Shown: positions 1 through 7,408 of the stretch, piece after piece | Numbering within the stretch: the stretch's first letter is position 1 | Layout: each line of letters begins with the position of its first letter | NCBI GenBank assembly: GCA_913020705.1 | Contig: CAJWBY010000013.1 | Coordinates: forward strand, 1 to 50,391 | From: an uncultured Colwellia sp. | GTDB taxonomy: Bacteria; Pseudomonadota; Gammaproteobacteria; Enterobacterales; Alteromonadaceae | Direction: 5' to 3' | DNA length: 50,391 nucleotides | The notes under the pieces: generated by a model | The model's input: the letters and a program-made list of their open reading frames with translations, nothing else | What the model was told of the DNA's origin: nothing | Databases searched by the model: none | Position numbers and translations under genes: made by a program

Positions 1-839
1 ATGGAAACAATTGAATTTCGTTGCAAATTTGCACCAATCGTACTAAATGCAGAATCATCTTTCAGATATTCTGCCATTACAGCCCTGTTGCTTAAGTCGT
101 CAGGATCACCGGTGATAGTATGACTAGTCACGTCGTATCGGATCAAACTATTATTGTCATCGCTGCCTTCGATACAATACATCACTGAATTATCAATAAA
201 GTAAACTCTGCTGGTTGTTGATTCTTCAGCAAAAAGCACATCTGCCTCCAAAAATAACCTATGTGGGTCATTAGCTTCGTCTGCAGAATAAACAGCAGTA
301 TCTATAGGGTAAAATTTCTGATTCGATTCAACGTAAACATCATCTGAAGTAATAGGGTAGACAATTGCATTATAGCTTACTACATCGGTAATGCTAACCG
401 TGGTCGACGCAGGCACAATCGTCACTTCATCACTTGCTACATCAGGTGAGACTGGAATATCTACATAGATAGCGCTTGATTGAATCGGCATAAACTCTAA
501 GCATGCATTGGTAGTTATCCGTGCGCTATTAGGTAAAGCTCCTCTAAGTTCTCTGTTGAGCCTTTCAATCGCAAAACGGGCAGATGATAATATTTGATCG
601 CGTGCTGATACATCAGCGTACATTCGACTGCCAAATTGTAAAAAGCTACTTATGCCTACCGCGAGTATACCCAATATGACCATAGCAACTATAAACTCAA
701 TTAATGTAAAGCCCTTTGATTTTATCACTTTACAATTAGACATTTTAAGATGAGAAACGTTAGAACTCATACTTTTTGAATACTCTCTATGAGGAGATTC
801 TTTTTTAGGATTATATAACTGACGAAAGTTAGAAATCAT
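1..839 (-). CDS. mshO: MSHA minor pilin-like protein MshO (3' end outside window)
   Basis: The open frame runs from an ATG at 839 to the window edge without a stop, so the C-terminus is missing. After a polar N-terminal leader of about 33 residues comes a class III prepilin site, KSKGFTLIEF, then a hydrophobic helix (IVAMVILGILAVGISSF). The glycine before F is the PilD/MshP-type peptidase cut site and the E is the conserved Glu5 of the mature pilin. Length, leader and position directly after mshD match MshO, a minor pseudopilin thought to act in MSHA pilus assembly in the inner membrane and periplasm. The ATG overlaps the mshD stop (TAATG), which indicates translational coupling and decided the start. 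ATGs at 770 and 743 are possible but have no better ribosome binding site. The exact family name rests on synteny plus the prepilin signature. Confidence 0.85.
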   Translation of the reverse strand, partial: MISNFRQLYNPKKESPHREYSKSMSSNVSHLKMSNCKVIKSKGFTLIEFIVAMVILGILAVGISSFLQFGSRMYADVSARDQILSSARFAIERLNRELRGALPNSARITTNACLEFMPIQSSAIYVDIPVSPDVASDEVTIVPASTTVSITDVVSYNAIVYPITSDDVYVESNQKFYPIDTAVYSADEANDPHRLFLEADVLFAEESTTSRVYFIDNSVMYCIEGSDDNNSLIRYDVTSHTITGDPDDLSNRAVMAEYLKDDSAFSTIGANLQRNSIVS

Positions 840-1417
840 TAGAAGTTCACCCTATATACCGAAAAAATATAATCATCATCTTGTGGGCTTCGCACAGTAA
901 TAGTAATTAACTTTGCTGTTTTTTCATCATCAACACCTGCATCATATTCACCACTATAGTTACTGTCATAAATCACAGTAACATTCATAGAAAATCCCAC
1001 ATAAACATCAGAAATGCTATTTCCTTGAGAATTGAGTATTTCGTCATCGGTGAAATTAATTGCATTGTAATCATCGACATCATTATAATCGCCGCGTTCT
1101 TCACTACCGTCAGCACCTAAATTCGCTGATACAGTGCATAGATCGGCAGAAATTTCTCCACACCGATCCTCACCTCCAGACATATCAGAATTTTCATCAA
1201 AGGCCTTGCCTAAAATTTCATTGACCATTGACTGGCCTAATTCCGCAGCTCTGATTTGATGTATTTGAGCAGCACTTTGACTAGCTAGAGGGTAAATCAA
1301 ACTCGTCAACAAAGCATAGGCAATAGATAAAACGACAATGCCGACAATAATTTCAATTAATGTGAAACCCGCTTGTTTAGTTGTTTTTTTATGTTTTGTT
1401 AAATCAATTGGCAGCAT
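839..1417 (-). CDS. mshD: MSHA minor pilin-like protein MshD
   Basis: This is a 192-residue prepilin. A short basic leader (MLPIDLTKHKKTTKQ) precedes the cleavage site AGFTLIEI and a hydrophobic helix (IVGIVVLSIAYALLTSLIY). The rest is a globular periplasmic domain with two cysteines in a DRCGEISADLC segment. The start at 1417 has an AAGG ribosome binding site about 8 nt upstream. The frame stays open to 1501, but the extra residues are hydrophobic and would spoil the leader. The start lies inside the end of mshC (14-nt overlap) and the stop overlaps the mshO start, so it sits in a tight operon. MshD is an MSHA minor pilin family. No catalytic role is expected. Confidence 0.85.
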   Translation of the reverse strand: MLPIDLTKHKKTTKQAGFTLIEIIVGIVVLSIAYALLTSLIYPLASQSAAQIHQIRAAELGQSMVNEILGKAFDENSDMSGGEDRCGEISADLCTVSANLGADGSEERGDYNDVDDYNAINFTDDEILNSQGNSISDVYVGFSMNVTVIYDSNYSGEYDAGVDDEKTAKLITITVRSPQDDDYIFSVYRVNF

Positions 1418-1871
1418 AAATATAACCTTGATCGTTAATGGCAACAATAAGGGTTTGCTCTTTGCCAACAATACTAATTTCGCAAGGAGAAGAACAATCA
1501 ACGGGGCGACCTAAATGGTCAAAAGTAAATGCTGTTGAGCCACCTGCATACTCAAACTCAACTTCATGATCAATAATTTTAACTATCGTGGTACTGTTTG
1601 AATCATTATCAACAAAAGTTGTGCAGCTATCATCTGGAATACCCAGCTTATCGCCAGTAACTAATACATCATGACATTCGCTACCAGAGGTGTTTTGCAT
1701 GGCTCGTAATTGAATACTACGAAGTTTAGTGACTGTTTCATCTTGATAGATTATTACTTCATAGCCTCCCGACGATTGCATTTTAGGGATAACAGTCGCA
1801 GCGAGAATACCAATAAGTATGATGACAACAACTAGTTCGATTGTTGTAAAGCCTTTTTGATCTAGTCTCAT
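1404..1871 (-). CDS. mshC: MSHA minor pilin-like protein MshC
   Basis: This is a prepilin of about 155 residues starting MRLDQKGFTTIELVVVIIL. A six-residue leader is followed by the Gly-Phe cleavage site, Glu5 and a long hydrophobic helix ending IPKM. The mature domain contains paired cysteines (SECHD, DSCTT, DCSSPCEIS) that could form disulfides in the periplasm. The frame is open upstream to a GTG at 1946, but a 32-residue leader would be unusual and would overlap the preceding pilin gene, so the ATG at 1871 is preferred. The ribosome binding site is weak. Its place between an MshA-like pilin and mshD matches the canonical order mshA-C-D-O, and its role is inferred to be pilus initiation or tip structure. 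Confidence 0.82.
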   Translation of the reverse strand: MRLDQKGFTTIELVVVIILIGILAATVIPKMQSSGGYEVIIYQDETVTKLRSIQLRAMQNTSGSECHDVLVTGDKLGIPDDSCTTFVDNDSNSTTIVKIIDHEVEFEYAGGSTAFTFDHLGRPVDCSSPCEISIVGKEQTLIVAINDQGYIYAAN

Positions 1872-1936
1872 TTGATGACCGGTAATAAGTCTATTTATTT
1901 TCAAGTGATCATTTCTCAAAGTTGTTTCGAAATAAA

Positions 1937-2443
1937 TTAAATACACTCAAATATGTTAATTTCAGGTGCGACGTCTTCACTAACAGCCCCTTTAAAAGTG
2001 ACAAGGCAAGGTGAGGTTAAACTATCAGGTTCATCCATACTTGCAGGATAAATAGTTAATATTGCCCCCGTGTTATTAGCACTTATCACAAAGTCATCAC
2101 CTAAATTAATCAACCGGCGCCAATAATCCTCTGGGGATCTTGGAACTACTGGGTAACCAAAGGCAATTGTAAGAGGATCTCCATCATTTAAAATAATTGT
2201 AGCAGAGCTATCCTTCTGGTTGCCCGAAATAATGGATTTACTATAAACAAGCGCCGAGGCACCTTCTAATGAACCTTTGACAGCTTCCAATGTTGCAGTA
2301 TGAGCTTCAGCCGTTAAATCGACATACTTTGGAACTACCGTGGCTGCAAGAATACCTAAAATTACAATAACGACGATTAACTCAATAAGCGTAAAACCTC
2401 GAGTATTTTTTCTTGTCTGTTTTAATGTCATTGTAGTATCCAT
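1937..2443 (-). CDS. second MshA-like type IV pilin
   Basis: This is a prepilin of about 168 residues. The leader ends NTRG, then FTLIELIVVIVILGILAATV and PKYVDLTAEAH, which is very close to the MshA encoded at 4366-4821 (FTLIELVVVIVILGILAATA, PKFIDLTGDAK). The middle shares the MshA-like pattern of alanine-rich helix, an SG turn and a G-Y/W-P motif (AFGYPVV). Two C-terminal cysteines (SPCLVTF and FEC) could close the usual pilin D-loop. The start is uncertain: GTG 2455, ATG 2443 or ATG 2431. ATG 2443 has a purine-rich AGTGAAAG stretch at a fair distance. It lies upstream of mshC and is separated from mshA by the plus-strand ligase gene. It could be an alternative major pilin or a minor pilin; the sequence does not decide. 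Confidence 0.8.
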   Translation of the reverse strand: MDTTMTLKQTRKNTRGFTLIELIVVIVILGILAATVVPKYVDLTAEAHTATLEAVKGSLEGASALVYSKSIISGNQKDSSATIILNDGDPLTIAFGYPVVPRSPEDYWRRLINLGDDFVISANNTGAILTIYPASMDEPDSLTSPCLVTFKGAVSEDVAPEINIFECI

Positions 2444-2612
2444 TAATACTTTCACTTTGGTTAAAATTCCATCTCATTAATATTTAACAGCATATCGTAT
2501 TTTTTGATAAAAATATATCTTCTAAATGACTAACAATTAGCCGATAAAATATTGTAAATATGGATGAAGCACTTTACTCTTTGTTTACTATTTCTCTGTT
2601 ATTTAAATTTAC

Positions 2613-4295
2613 GTGACGCTATTCCCCTATTTCCGATTTTTTCTTATTTTATATTTTTGTTTTGCTATGCATATTGTGCTGGAAACACCCGGTGGGGCAG
2701 GCTTATATTTATCCTTCAATGTATTTGGCTGGTTAATCGCTACAATCCTTATTTCATTAGGCCTATGGCAGATTACACTTAAAAGAAAAGTGGTTACAAG
2801 CAAGTTGCAACTTTATAGCTTGTTAGGCTTTTTATGTTTATGCGTACCGATGTTTTATAGCAGTGAGTTCAGTGATCACGCTATTCCACGCTTGCTTGGT
2901 TTAGCCGGTGGTTTATTACTCCTTTTCTGTTTATATCAATTTGATGAATTAAACGATAACCCACAACAAATTTTATGGTGGATCTTAATCGCTGTTGCTC
3001 TACAAGCAAGTTTTGGCTTAGTACAATATTTTATTTTAGAAACAGGTGATTGGGGAGGTTATAGACCAGGCATTAGTAAACCTCATGGAAGTTTTTTACA
3101 ACGGAATGTAATGGCAAGTTTTATGACTACGGGTATAGCATTATGTTTATATTTAGGAAGAGAAAGTAAATATTTATATTTTAACCGTTTAAAGTATTGT
3201 CTAATCTATTTCACTTTGTTCTGCTCAAGTTTTTTAATTATTCCTCTTTTATCTCGAACAGGATATTTAACACTTATTAGTGTCATTCTGTTATTAACAC
3301 CTTATCTTTTTACAAAAAACAGAAGACAGTTATTGAAGTTATTCTTCATTATATTGGCTGCCCTTATATCATCCCAAGTAAGTGTAATTGATAAACCAAG
3401 TAATTTAGCCGAACGAAAAGGCACTAATATTACAGCTAGATCCGATATTTACTCCATAACAACAAGGTTAATATTAGATAAGCCTATTTTCGGAAGTGGC
3501 TATGGAGCCTTCGAACGTAGTTATTTAGATTTCAATAATCAATTAAAACGACAATCCCCTGACATAAACCAACCTTTATTAAAATTGTCACACCCCCACA
3601 ACGAAGTTTTATATTGGGTAAGTGAAGGCGGTATAATTGCTTTGCTCGGTATGCTCTTTTTCTTCGTCGCTTATATGAGTAGCTGGCTCAAAATTGATAA
3701 AAAGTTAGCTAAACGCCTCGCTATTTTAGGTTTGATTACTCCTTTGTTACTTCACAGCCAATTAGAGTTTCCTTTTTATACGTCTATTAGCCACTGGTTT
3801 GTTTTTATTATCTTACTTTGGTTTACTGATATAGAAAGTAACCGTAATAAATATAAAATTTCATTCGACAAAACTTTTTTATTACGTTTTTTTGCAGTTT
3901 TGCTACCTTTTATTTTCCTACCATTCTTAGTAACCACCTTACATACAGGTAACATTATCGTTGAACATGAAAAAAATGGTTACCAGAATATTGAGCGTTT
4001 GTTAGATATTGAAAATCCTATCGCTTGGCAAAGTAGGCTTGATAAAAACATTTATGGGCATACATTAGTTGCGGGGTTGCGAGAGAAAAGTCCTGAGGCT
4101 TTACAACGATATATTAATTGGGGACTACAGCGTGTTCGACATGCTCCAAGAAGCAGTGTTTACTCAAATGTTCTGTTGTGTTTAGGTATTTTAAAACAAG
4201 AAGTAGAATACCAAAGAGTTTTAAAGGAAGCTAAATTAACCTATCCGCTCATTGAAGAATGGGGAATTAATATTTTAAAGGCTAAAGCTGATTAA
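2613..4295 (+). CDS. O-antigen ligase family / PglL-type pilin glycosyltransferase
   Basis: This polytopic membrane protein of up to 560 residues has about a dozen hydrophobic segments between residues 5 and 430 and a soluble C-terminal tail. PglL-family marks are visible: an N-terminal ETPGGAGLYLSFN segment, a periplasmic loop with PHGSFLQRNVMASF, and SHPHNEVLYWVSEGG with the conserved H and N-E residues of the Wzy_C domain, followed by a Wzy_C_2-like region. The family moves a lipid-linked glycan onto pilin Ser/Thr (PglL, PilO) or onto lipid A (WaaL) in the periplasm. The pilin neighbours favour O-glycosylation of an MSHA pilin, which is inference. The start is a GTG at 2613 without a clear ribosome binding site; a downstream ATG at 2667 is an alternative. 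It is the only plus-strand gene inside the msh cluster. Confidence 0.85.
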   Translation: MTLFPYFRFFLILYFCFAMHIVLETPGGAGLYLSFNVFGWLIATILISLGLWQITLKRKVVTSKLQLYSLLGFLCLCVPMFYSSEFSDHAIPRLLGLAGGLLLLFCLYQFDELNDNPQQILWWILIAVALQASFGLVQYFILETGDWGGYRPGISKPHGSFLQRNVMASFMTTGIALCLYLGRESKYLYFNRLKYCLIYFTLFCSSFLIIPLLSRTGYLTLISVILLLTPYLFTKNRRQLLKLFFIILAALISSQVSVIDKPSNLAERKGTNITARSDIYSITTRLILDKPIFGSGYGAFERSYLDFNNQLKRQSPDINQPLLKLSHPHNEVLYWVSEGGIIALLGMLFFFVAYMSSWLKIDKKLAKRLAILGLITPLLLHSQLEFPFYTSISHWFVFIILLWFTDIESNRNKYKISFDKTFLLRFFAVLLPFIFLPFLVTTLHTGNIIVEHEKNGYQNIERLLDIENPIAWQSRLDKNIYGHTLVAGLREKSPEALQRYINWGLQRVRHAPRSSVYSNVLLCLGILKQEVEYQRVLKEAKLTYPLIEEWGINILKAKAD

Positions 4296-4320
4296 TGCGT
4301 GACCAAACTACTAATAATAA

Positions 4321-4346
4321 AAAACCGAGCATTGCTCGGTTTTTTT
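4321..4346. terminator. bidirectional rho-independent terminator between the ligase gene and mshA
   Basis: AAAACCGAGC and GCTCGGTTTT form a perfect 10-bp stem with a 3-nt loop (ATT) and T-runs on both strands. It lies 25 nt after the plus-strand ligase stop and 20 nt after the minus-strand mshA stop. It should end both transcripts, so the pilin genes at 1-2443 probably need their own promoter. Confidence 0.88.
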
Positions 4347-4365
4347 ATTGCATCAATATTTTTGA

Positions 4366-4821
4366 TTAACAACCAGTAATTGTACTAGATATAGCAGGAC
4401 GCGTTTCAGCATCAGTAACACCACTTACATCATAAGTAGCAACACAGGTTGCCTCTGTTACGGCTTCTGAGTGTGTATATGTAGTAGCAGTAGTTAAGAT
4501 ACTTTCAGTTAAATCAGCATCAACATCTATAACATCAGCAATACCATCAGCATCTGGCCAACCGTAAACTAGAGTAACTGTAGCGCTACCAACAGAAATA
4601 GCACCAGTATCAGATATTTCACCTGCAACTAAAGCTTTAGCATGCACTAAGTCCGCCGCTGAGTTTAACGCTCCACGAACACCGTCAACAACAGAACCTT
4701 TTGCATCACCCGTCAAATCAATAAACTTAGGTGCAGCTGTTGCAGCTAAAATACCCAAAATAACAATAACTACGACTAATTCTATAAGTGTAAAACCTGC
4801 TTGCTTTTGTAATGTTTTCAT
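4366..4821 (-). CDS. mshA: MSHA major pilin MshA
   Basis: This is a 151-residue prepilin with leader MKTLQKQAG, the cleavage site before F, Glu5 and the hydrophobic helix FTLIELVVVIVILGILAATA. The mature part begins PKFIDLTGDAKGSVVDGVRG and carries two cysteines, ATCVATYD and the C-terminal TGC, which would form the D-loop disulfide typical of MshA. The Ala/Thr/Ser/Asp-rich body is typical of surface-exposed major pilins. An AAGG ribosome binding site lies about 8 nt before the ATG. It follows mshB by 56 nt and is the last gene of the mshI-A block before a strong terminator. It polymerises into the MSHA pilus used for surface attachment. Confidence 0.92.
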   Translation of the reverse strand: MKTLQKQAGFTLIELVVVIVILGILAATAAPKFIDLTGDAKGSVVDGVRGALNSAADLVHAKALVAGEISDTGAISVGSATVTLVYGWPDADGIADVIDVDADLTESILTTATTYTHSEAVTEATCVATYDVSGVTDAETRPAISSTITGC

Positions 4822-4877
4822 AATTAACCTTTTGTTTTAATTTTAAATTTAGTTTCAAAAAAACCGAGTTTTAAGGA

Positions 4878-5471
4878 TTAGTTCGTTACTGCGATATTAA
4901 TTTCTACACGACTGCTCGCAGGGTAATAAGTAAAGTTATTTCCTACATTTGCCACACCTGGGTCTTCAAAGTTCCCACTGGTATCTTTATCCAAGGTCTC
5001 TCTTAAATAAAAAATACAGTGAGAGTCAGCTAAATCGCCTGTTTCTGCCACAATATAATTTGTCGTTGTGCTAGCGTCACTGAAAGTTTCTAATGTCGGC
5101 GGTTGCTGAAAAATATTATCCCAAATTTCTTTACAATTAGCCGCATCAAAATCAGCCCCTAAAGCTGTTCCATCAGTTAAGCCTGTGACATAACCCGGAC
5201 GAATATCTGTGTCTTCGGTTGTTAACACTAGATTCACGCCATCATAAACTGTCGTGTTATTTGTGCCGTCATTAGTACGTCCTTCAGATTCCCACTGTGC
5301 TCTAGCTAAAGAAACACCTGTAGCAAAACCTCCTGCCATACCTTCAATATTGGCTTGTTTAGCTTGTTCTGTTAAATCAATAAACTTAGGAATAGCAGTT
5401 ACTGCCAAGAAACCCAAAATGACCACGACTATCACTAATTCAATTAGTGTAAAGCCTGTTTGTTTTTTCAT
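4878..5471 (-). CDS. mshB: MSHA pilin-like protein MshB
   Basis: This is a 197-residue prepilin with a short leader (MKKQTG) and FTLIELVIVVVILGFLAVTA, followed by PKFIDLTEQAKQANIEGMAGG. The globular part has a CKEIWDNIFQQPP segment and a later SHCIFYLRE; these two cysteines match the MshB pattern. It ends with an SRVEINIAV strand. A GAGG ribosome binding site lies 6-8 nt before the ATG at 5471. Synteny mshF-mshB-mshA is canonical. MshB is probably a minor pilin sharing the assembly machinery with MshA. The 135-nt gap upstream could hold an internal promoter, but I find no convincing pair of hexamers in it. Confidence 0.9.
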   Translation of the reverse strand: MKKQTGFTLIELVIVVVILGFLAVTAIPKFIDLTEQAKQANIEGMAGGFATGVSLARAQWESEGRTNDGTNNTTVYDGVNLVLTTEDTDIRPGYVTGLTDGTALGADFDAANCKEIWDNIFQQPPTLETFSDASTTTNYIVAETGDLADSHCIFYLRETLDKDTSGNFEDPGVANVGNNFTYYPASSRVEINIAVTN

Positions 5472-5606
5472 AACAACCTCTTTTCGTTTGTTCAGCTCAT
5501 TTACTGAGACTATAAATTTATTCTAACAACGATTTACTAATAAAGTCACTCACTTAGTGGACTTTAGTCACATTTTTTAACATATAGGCAATAAACTCAT
5601 TACTTT

Positions 5607-6140
5607 TTACTGGTGTACCTGTACTTTGCTCACTTTTCCATTGCTTGGTTGATAGTCAAAGTACTCGCCACTTGGCAAACCATATCGGCAAACATGACTT
5701 TTTTTCTCATTATTTCGAGTATTTACAATAACCATTACAGCAGAAATCGGCTGCTTAATATAGAACATGGGTATTCCTAAAACTTGTTGCCAAATTATCT
5801 GACAGTTGTTTCGATTACCGACCATATCTACTGTTGAAACATCTACCCACCCTTTGGCATTTACTTCAATACTTGTATTTTTACTTTCACCATTTATAAC
5901 GGTGTTTTCTTTGATTATGACCCAATTTGGTTGATTATCCATAAACCATTGTGCATGGATACCGTTCAATCTAGCGGAAAATGTATTCGCAACTGCATCA
6001 AAACCGGTCTGTGATAAAAGTTGTTCTTGTTTAAAAAAGTAATAAATAAAGGTCGCCATGAATAATCCAATCATAACAAGTATAATCAAGTTTTCAGCCA
6101 CCGACTTTCCTTTTTTAGCGCTAACTTGCTGCGACGTCAT
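5607..6140 (-). CDS. mshF: MSHA biogenesis protein MshF
   Basis: This 177-residue protein has one transmembrane helix (about residues 17-36, LIILVMIGLFMATFIYYFF) after a short basic, cytoplasmic N-terminus. The remainder is periplasmic with a cysteine pair (NNCQIIW and HVCRYGLP). It is not a prepilin: there is no G-F-T-L-x-E signature, although the overall size resembles a pilin. Position between mshG (15-nt gap) and mshB identifies it as MshF, a poorly understood MSHA assembly protein. The ATG at 6140 follows the mshG stop closely, which supports cotranscription. Confidence 0.82.
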   Translation of the reverse strand: MTSQQVSAKKGKSVAENLIILVMIGLFMATFIYYFFKQEQLLSQTGFDAVANTFSARLNGIHAQWFMDNQPNWVIIKENTVINGESKNTSIEVNAKGWVDVSTVDMVGNRNNCQIIWQQVLGIPMFYIKQPISAVMVIVNTRNNEKKSHVCRYGLPSGEYFDYQPSNGKVSKVQVHQ

Positions 6141-6155
6141 ATTATTACTACTTTA

Positions 6156-7394
6156 TTAGCCTTTGAAGGCAGACATCATATCCCACATAGGTGTGAATAT
6201 ACCTAACGCAAGAACTAATACCATACCAGCAACGATTGCGATCATTATCGGTTCAATTCGAGCCGTAAGCGTACTGAGTTCGTAATCAACCTCACGCTCG
6301 TAGTAATCACCTACTTCTTCTAACAGTTCATCTACACGGCCTGTTTCTTCACCTACAGCCACCATTTGTAAAACCAATGGCGTAAATAATGTACTTGCAT
6401 TTGCTGAGCGTAATAAACTATCGCCACTCTCGATACCGCCACGCATAGCTAATATTTTATCTCGCATGTAGGTGTTATCAACAGCATCTGATACCAGTGT
6501 AAGACCTGTAGTTAAAGGTACACCTGCTTTTAACACAATAGAAAAACTATGTGAAAAGCGCGATAAAATAGAACGTTCAATTATACTGCCTACAATAGGA
6601 AGTTTTGTCTTTAGTCTGTCCCACAAATACATACCACGGTCGGTTTTCAAATAATGCCTAAGTCCGAAGAAAGCAAATACACTCGCCACTAACATATGTG
6701 GCCAATAATTAACAAAGAAGTCTGAACTCGCAATCAACATTTTAGTCGTTATGGGTAAATCAGCTCCGAGTTTCGCGAACATATTGGCAAATGTAGGAAT
6801 AACAAAGATATTTAAAATAACCATGGCAATAACAATGGCCCCCAAAACAAAGCTTGGGTAACGTAACGCTGCCTTAATTCGTTTTCTTGTGTCTAGTTCT
6901 CGTTCAAAATAACTGGCAAGTTTTATAAATGAACCATCGAGTTGCCCAGTATTTTCACCTACATGGACTAGTGAAATAAATAACGGTGAGAAAATCTTAG
7001 GATGTTTATTTAAAGCGGTTGAAAGTGCGTAACCACCTTCTAATTGACTAGCGACATCCGTTAAAGCAACTCTTAATTTAGGTGATGTACTTGATTCTGC
7101 CATGCCATTGATTGCACGTAATATAGGAACACCAGAACGAACAAGCGCATACATTTGTCGACAAAAAACAATTAATTCATCTAGTGTTATCACAGAAAAA
7201 CCAAGTAATTCTCCAATATCAATATTCGCTAGATCAGTTGTGTTGCTCTGTTTATTTTTAGACTCATTTATTGCTACAGGTATAATTCCTTGGCGCGACA
7301 ATTGCTCAGCAACCGCATTAGTGTTTGCTGCTTCTATCGTTCCTTTAACTTGAGATCCGCTAACACTTCTGCCAACGTAACTAAATTCCGCCAT
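6156..7394 (-). CDS. mshG: MSHA platform protein MshG (GspF/PilC family)
   Basis: This 412-residue polytopic protein has the duplicated T2SSF domain: residues about 65-190 (ITLDELIVFCRQMYALVRSGVPI) and about 265-390 (SRFSHSFSIVLKAGVPL). Each repeat ends in a GEETG- or GENTGQLD-like motif (HVGENTGQLDGSF, AVGEETGRVDELL). Hydrophobic helices are present near residues 175-200, 225-245 and at the C-terminus. The family is the inner-membrane platform that couples the assembly ATPase (MshE, immediately upstream, 14-nt gap) to pilin insertion. Its length is normal and all family landmarks are intact. Confidence 0.94.
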   Translation of the reverse strand: MAEFSYVGRSVSGSQVKGTIEAANTNAVAEQLSRQGIIPVAINESKNKQSNTTDLANIDIGELLGFSVITLDELIVFCRQMYALVRSGVPILRAINGMAESSTSPKLRVALTDVASQLEGGYALSTALNKHPKIFSPLFISLVHVGENTGQLDGSFIKLASYFERELDTRKRIKAALRYPSFVLGAIVIAMVILNIFVIPTFANMFAKLGADLPITTKMLIASSDFFVNYWPHMLVASVFAFFGLRHYLKTDRGMYLWDRLKTKLPIVGSIIERSILSRFSHSFSIVLKAGVPLTTGLTLVSDAVDNTYMRDKILAMRGGIESGDSLLRSANASTLFTPLVLQMVAVGEETGRVDELLEEVGDYYEREVDYELSTLTARIEPIMIAIVAGMVLVLALGIFTPMWDMMSAFKG

Positions 7395-7408
7395 AATAAA
7401 CTCTACTT

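Noticed and set aside
2564..2782. Short plus-strand frame before and overlapping the ligase gene
   Set aside because: It lies in another frame of the ligase N-terminus; the ligase frame has the family motifs, this one has none.
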